From the NCBI GenBank assembly GCA_049790855.1, contig JBAQZJ010000238.1, positions 1 through 14,502 of the forward strand: DNA of 14,502 nt. Direction: 5' to 3'. Numbering within the stretch: position 1 is the first letter of the stretch; each line of letters begins with the position of its first letter. Below, one piece after another: positions 12,035-14,502 of the stretch. The notes under the pieces were generated by a model, which saw nothing but the letters and a program-made list of their open reading frames with translations, was not told where the DNA came from and did not search any database. The translations under genes were made by a program, and so were the position numbers. The stretch is from JACCRE01 sp049790855. Lineage in GTDB: Bacteria; Planctomycetota; Planctomycetia; Planctomycetales; Planctomycetaceae.

Positions 12035-13231
12035 TCACGGCGTCAGCTTCAAGAGCGATCCCTGCCCCGGTGCCAGCCAGATCTGCTCGCCCGTGAACGG
12101 AACGAGTTGGCCTGTGTAGGGTGAGACCAACTCCAGCTTCGACGGCGGCTGCCGGAACTGCGGCTGGCAGGGAACCGACGCGCCGAAATCCTTATTGACG
12201 ACAAGCACGTAGCGCGAGCCGTCCGCATGCGTGAAATCACCGACGAGCATCGGTCCGTCGATCGCTTTGACGAGGCTCGATTCGTCGCGGCCGACACAGC
12301 CTGTCGGGACCGGTCCGAAGTGGTAGACGCGGTCCGACTTCAGTTTCAACAGCGTCGGGGCGAGCTGCGTAACCTGCAGGTTGACGTTCTGCATCGCAGC
12401 CCAGGTCGGCGTCTCGTGGCCGAACTGATCGACCGGCGCCGCCCGATAGTTTCCGACTTTCGGTGCGAAGTATTTGAAGTACGCGATCCCTCGCGCACCG
12501 TAAGCGAGGGACGTGTAAATCTGAAACCGCAGGTCCGCCGCAGAGACCTCGCGATAATCGAAATGAGCCGCCGCGAGCACGATGTTCCAGAACGGCAGGT
12601 CGCGCTTCCCGGAAACCCGTCGCACCGATTCCAGATTCGCAAAGTAACCGTCGCGCAGCGTTCCGTCGTGAAGCAGTGCGTAATGGTCGTAGCTGATCAC
12701 CGGCGGCCGGCAGACTTCGACGAACCGTTCGAGATAAGCGTCGTAATCCGGCGCCCCGAGCTGGCCCGGCGTCGCGTAATTCGGAAACAGGTTGATGTAC
12801 GGCCACGCCCCCGGATGCTGCTCCTTCACGATGCTCGCGACGGTCGCCAGACCGGGGAAGAATGCCGCGGTCGGCTCGTCGCGAAGCTGATAGCCGTACA
12901 CTGCGGGATGATTCCGCACCTCGCCGATGAGTTCCGTCACTCGCTGGCGAGCGACTTCCGCATCAACGCTCTGCCAGTCGTACCCCGACACCCGCGCATC
13001 GGCCACGATCGCCTTCAACCCCGCCTTCTGGCAGTTGTCCAACCCGGCCGGCGGCACGAACCCCGCGACAGTGATCCCGCACTCCCGCATCCGCTGGAGA
13101 ACGGCCAGATCATTCGGCGGCGCGTCCCACGCCATGATCGGGAAGAAGGTTCGCGGCTCGTCGGCGGGGCAGGAAGGCGACGCCGAGGCAAGCAGCAAGA
13201 CAGCGGTCGCAAGGCGAGCTGGTGCGTTCAT
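12035..13231 (-). CDS. Secreted TIM-barrel glycoside hydrolase-like protein
   Basis: A 398-residue exported protein. A signal peptide (MNAPARLATAVLLLASASPS) is followed by cleavage near CPA-DEP; the Cys lacks a proper lipobox, so it is probably not a lipoprotein. The body looks like a (beta/alpha)8 glycosidase-like barrel: FPIMAWDAPPNDLAVLQRM, ECGITVAGFV, VYGYQLRDEP (111-120, with E119 in the DEP motif common at the acid/base strand of clan A-like enzymes), VISYDHYAL, DLPFWNIVLAAAHFD, YGARGIAYFKYF, and a C-terminal beta domain (YVLVVNKDFGASV to SLLKLTP) like those closing such barrels. Many planctomycete homologues are annotated only as hypothetical. ATG 13231 is chosen because the signal peptide begins there; the frame is open to 13381, but the added 50 residues look non-coding. 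Substrate unknown. Confidence 0.8.
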   Translation of the reverse strand: MNAPARLATAVLLLASASPSCPADEPRTFFPIMAWDAPPNDLAVLQRMRECGITVAGFVPPAGLDNCQKAGLKAIVADARVSGYDWQSVDAEVARQRVTELIGEVRNHPAVYGYQLRDEPTAAFFPGLATVASIVKEQHPGAWPYINLFPNYATPGQLGAPDYDAYLERFVEVCRPPVISYDHYALLHDGTLRDGYFANLESVRRVSGKRDLPFWNIVLAAAHFDYREVSAADLRFQIYTSLAYGARGIAYFKYFAPKVGNYRAAPVDQFGHETPTWAAMQNVNLQVTQLAPTLLKLKSDRVYHFGPVPTGCVGRDESSLVKAIDGPMLVGDFTHADGSRYVLVVNKDFGASVPCQPQFRQPPSKLELVSPYTGQLVPFTGEQIWLAPGQGSLLKLTP

Positions 13232-13731
13232 GGGTGTCACTGTTGCGGCATGCCAGGACGATTGCAACCTGGTGTCGCGCCCTGGCGTAGGAAGGGCGTG
13301 GTGGACTTCCCCACGTTTCGCGGGCGATCGGGACCGGCTGTGGAGGGGTCTGCGCTCCAGCAGCCCAAGGATCTTTCCCAACCTGGGCTCACCTAACGGG
13401 TGGTACAGGAATTGGAGTCAGGCCACTTGTGGGAGGCGAACCCGATTTCGATGTCTCCACGGCGATCGCGGCAAACCTGACGTCGGTCCTGCTGCGACGC
13501 GATGGGCCGCCGGAGACGGAAGTCTTGTCGAATCTGCGAGAATTGATCTCCTGAGGTGATCGATCGTTGGTTCCAACAACCGCCGGGGAACTCGCGTAAG
13601 ACGGCATGGGGCGTCGGCATATCGGAAATCGGGGCGGTTGTTTAATCTGTGGCCATTCGAAGGCGAATCGTCCGCCGCAAGAGCCGCCATGCGACCTGGC
13701 GAGACACCCTGTTTCGCGAAAGGATGCCCCT
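13232..13731. other. 500-base stretch without a convincing gene
   Basis: This gap separates the divergent glycosidase-like and kdsA genes and should hold both promoters. No tRNA, rRNA or transposase signature is visible. A TTTAAT-like -10 at 13641-13646 could serve kdsA, but no fitting -35 is seen. A 10-base inverted repeat (AACAACCGCC at 13575-13584 and its complement at 13633-13642) may be chance. Plus-strand frame 1 ends in a coding-looking stretch (13429-13554, listed separately). The overlapping longer minus-strand frames are Arg/Ser-rich and unconvincing. Confidence 0.5.
13429..13554 (+). CDS. Possible small ORF or 3' gene remnant
   Basis: From GTG 13429 the plus strand reads 41 residues (VGGEPDFDVSTAIAANL, then LLRRDGPPETEVLSNLRELI) to TGA 13552-13554. 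Composition and third-position G/C resemble real genes here, unlike the other frames of this gap. The frame remains open upstream past 13321 with no good start, which would fit either a short real gene (GGAG about 11 bases before the GTG) or the tail of a decayed gene. No family recognised. Confidence 0.3.
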   Translation: MGGEPDFDVSTAIAANLTSVLLRRDGPPETEVLSNLRELIS

Positions 13732-14502
13732 GTGCCGCAATGCCCCGTCGAGATCGGAAATGCCTCCTGCGGCTCCGGGCAACCGTTGCTGTTCATTCTC
13801 GGCCCCTGTGTCATCGAAAGCCGCGATTTGCTCGTCGAGGTCAGCGAACGACTCGTGCAGATCCGTGATCGACTCGGCCTGTCGATCGTGTTCAAATCGA
13901 GCTTCGACAAGGCGAACCGCACCAGCGGCGACAGCTTCCGCGGCCCCGGTCTCGAACGCGGTCTCGAAATGCTGGCGGAAGTGAAGTCTCGCACGGGCTT
14001 GCCCGTCACGACCGACATCCATGAACCCCACCAGGCGCGGCCTGCGGCGGAAGTCTGCGACATCCTGCAGATTCCCGCCTTTCTCGCCCGTCAGACGAGC
14101 CTGATCGAAGCCTGTGCCGTCGCGGCTGCCGAATTCGGCGGAATCGTGAACATCAAGAAGCCGCAATTCGTCGCCCCCGAAGACATGGCGCACGTCGTGA
14201 CGAAGTGCGAAGCCTCCGGATGCGGTCGGATCCTGCTGACCGAACGCGGCACGACGTTCGGCTACGGCCGGCTTGTGAACGACATGCAGGCGATACCGAC
14301 AATGCGCCGCTTCGGTGTGCCGGTGGTGATCGACGCGACTCACAGCGTGCAAATGCCGGGCGGCAAAACGACAGGCGGCCGGCGGGAAATGGTGCCGACG
14401 ATCGCCCGCGCCGCCGTCGCCGCCGGAGCCGACGCCGTCTTTCTGGAAACCCATCCCGACCCCGACAAGGCTCTTTCCGACGGGCCGAAGCAGGTTCCGC
14501 TC
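13732..14502 (+). CDS. kdsA: 3-deoxy-8-phosphooctulonate (Kdo-8-P) synthase, 3' end outside window
   Basis: Condenses phosphoenolpyruvate with arabinose-5-phosphate to Kdo-8-phosphate, the first committed step toward the Kdo of lipopolysaccharide, in the cytoplasm. 257 residues are visible of the usual 270-290. Family blocks in order: LFILGPCVIESRDLL (20-34), FKSSFDKANRTSGDSFRGPG (54-73), TTDIHEP (93-99), LQIPAFLARQTSL (112-124), NIKKPQFVAPEDM (140-152), LTERGTTFGYGRLVNDM (169-185), IDATHSVQMPGG (200-211) and FLETHPDPDKALSDGP (237-252). Cys26 replaces the Asn of the E. coli enzyme (GMNVLES) and, with His204, Glu239 and Asp250, recreates the metal ligands of the Aquifex enzyme, so this is predicted to be the metal-dependent class. 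Start GTG 13732 with AAAGGA 7 bases upstream. Confidence 0.95.
   Translation, partial: MPQCPVEIGNASCGSGQPLLFILGPCVIESRDLLVEVSERLVQIRDRLGLSIVFKSSFDKANRTSGDSFRGPGLERGLEMLAEVKSRTGLPVTTDIHEPHQARPAAEVCDILQIPAFLARQTSLIEACAVAAAEFGGIVNIKKPQFVAPEDMAHVVTKCEASGCGRILLTERGTTFGYGRLVNDMQAIPTMRRFGVPVVIDATHSVQMPGGKTTGGRREMVPTIARAAVAAGADAVFLETHPDPDKALSDGPKQVPL

Noticed and set aside
9574..13396. Plus-strand open frames (for example 9574-10812, 11053-12096, 12227-13396) opposite the antiporter, DUF1080 and glycosidase-like genes
   Set aside because: Low-complexity Arg/Gln/Pro/Asp-rich translations antisense to genes with recognised domains.
13232..13731. Structured RNA or tRNA gene in the 500-base gap
   Set aside because: I looked for acceptor-stem and T-loop-like patterns and found only short inverted repeats that fit chance.
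13642..14454. Minus-strand open frame opposite kdsA
   Set aside because: The plus strand is unmistakably kdsA; the opposite frame has no recognisable domain.

Overview
The window is GC-rich bacterial DNA that reads as a planctomycete chromosome. Three things point that way: the gene families (a DUF2760-Hsp70-Hsp70 operon, a secreted DUF1080 3-keto-disaccharide hydrolase-like protein, a DUF1569 protein, a Uma2-type nuclease-fold protein), the mixture of GTG and ATG starts with weak ribosome-binding sites, and a dense population of short dispersed repeats that invade both gaps and coding sequence. A kdsA gene implies Kdo synthesis and so a Gram-negative type outer membrane. The assignment is inferred from family content and was not tested by any search.

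Layout. (1) Positions 1-3907, minus strand: an apparent operon in the order DUF2760 protein, Hsp70-family protein, second Hsp70-family protein that leaves the window at position 1. The two Hsp70 genes overlap by one base (TGATG). (2) Positions 4173-7964, plus strand: a TIGR01777-type nucleotide-sugar-epimerase-like gene interrupted by one in-frame amber codon, a phytoene-desaturase-like FAD oxidoreductase, a Uma2-family protein, and a FabZ/FabA-like hotdog dehydratase overlapping it by 4 bases. (3) Positions 8129-8449, plus: a small basic protein of the family often labelled 'plasmid stabilization protein', convergent with a conserved 50-residue basic protein (8498-8650, minus). (4) Positions 8698-13231, minus: DUF1569 protein, DUF1080 protein with a signal peptide, CPA1-type K+/H+ antiporter with a cytosolic TrkA-C domain, and a secreted TIM-barrel glycosidase-like protein. 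(5) Positions 13232-13731: a 500-base gap with no convincing gene. (6) Position 13732 to the window end, plus: 3-deoxy-8-phosphooctulonate synthase (kdsA), 3' truncated by the window.

The most unusual aspect is repeat biology. Several distinct short repeats are present: a 22-bp-arm palindrome with core GACCGTCAGGGAGCG; a 34-bp palindrome present twice (3276-3309, 5137-5170); and 7-bp-periodic tracts at seven or more places. Some lie inside reading frames. Both Hsp70 paralogues carry repeat-derived peptide in the same loop of the nucleotide-binding domain, and at least three minus-strand genes end in or beside heptad tracts, so stop codons or C-terminal tails are repeat-derived.

The best candidate for an under-described biological system is the DUF2760-Hsp70-Hsp70 operon: two paralogous Hsp70s made together, with at least the complete one lacking the helical lid, plus a small partner of unknown function.
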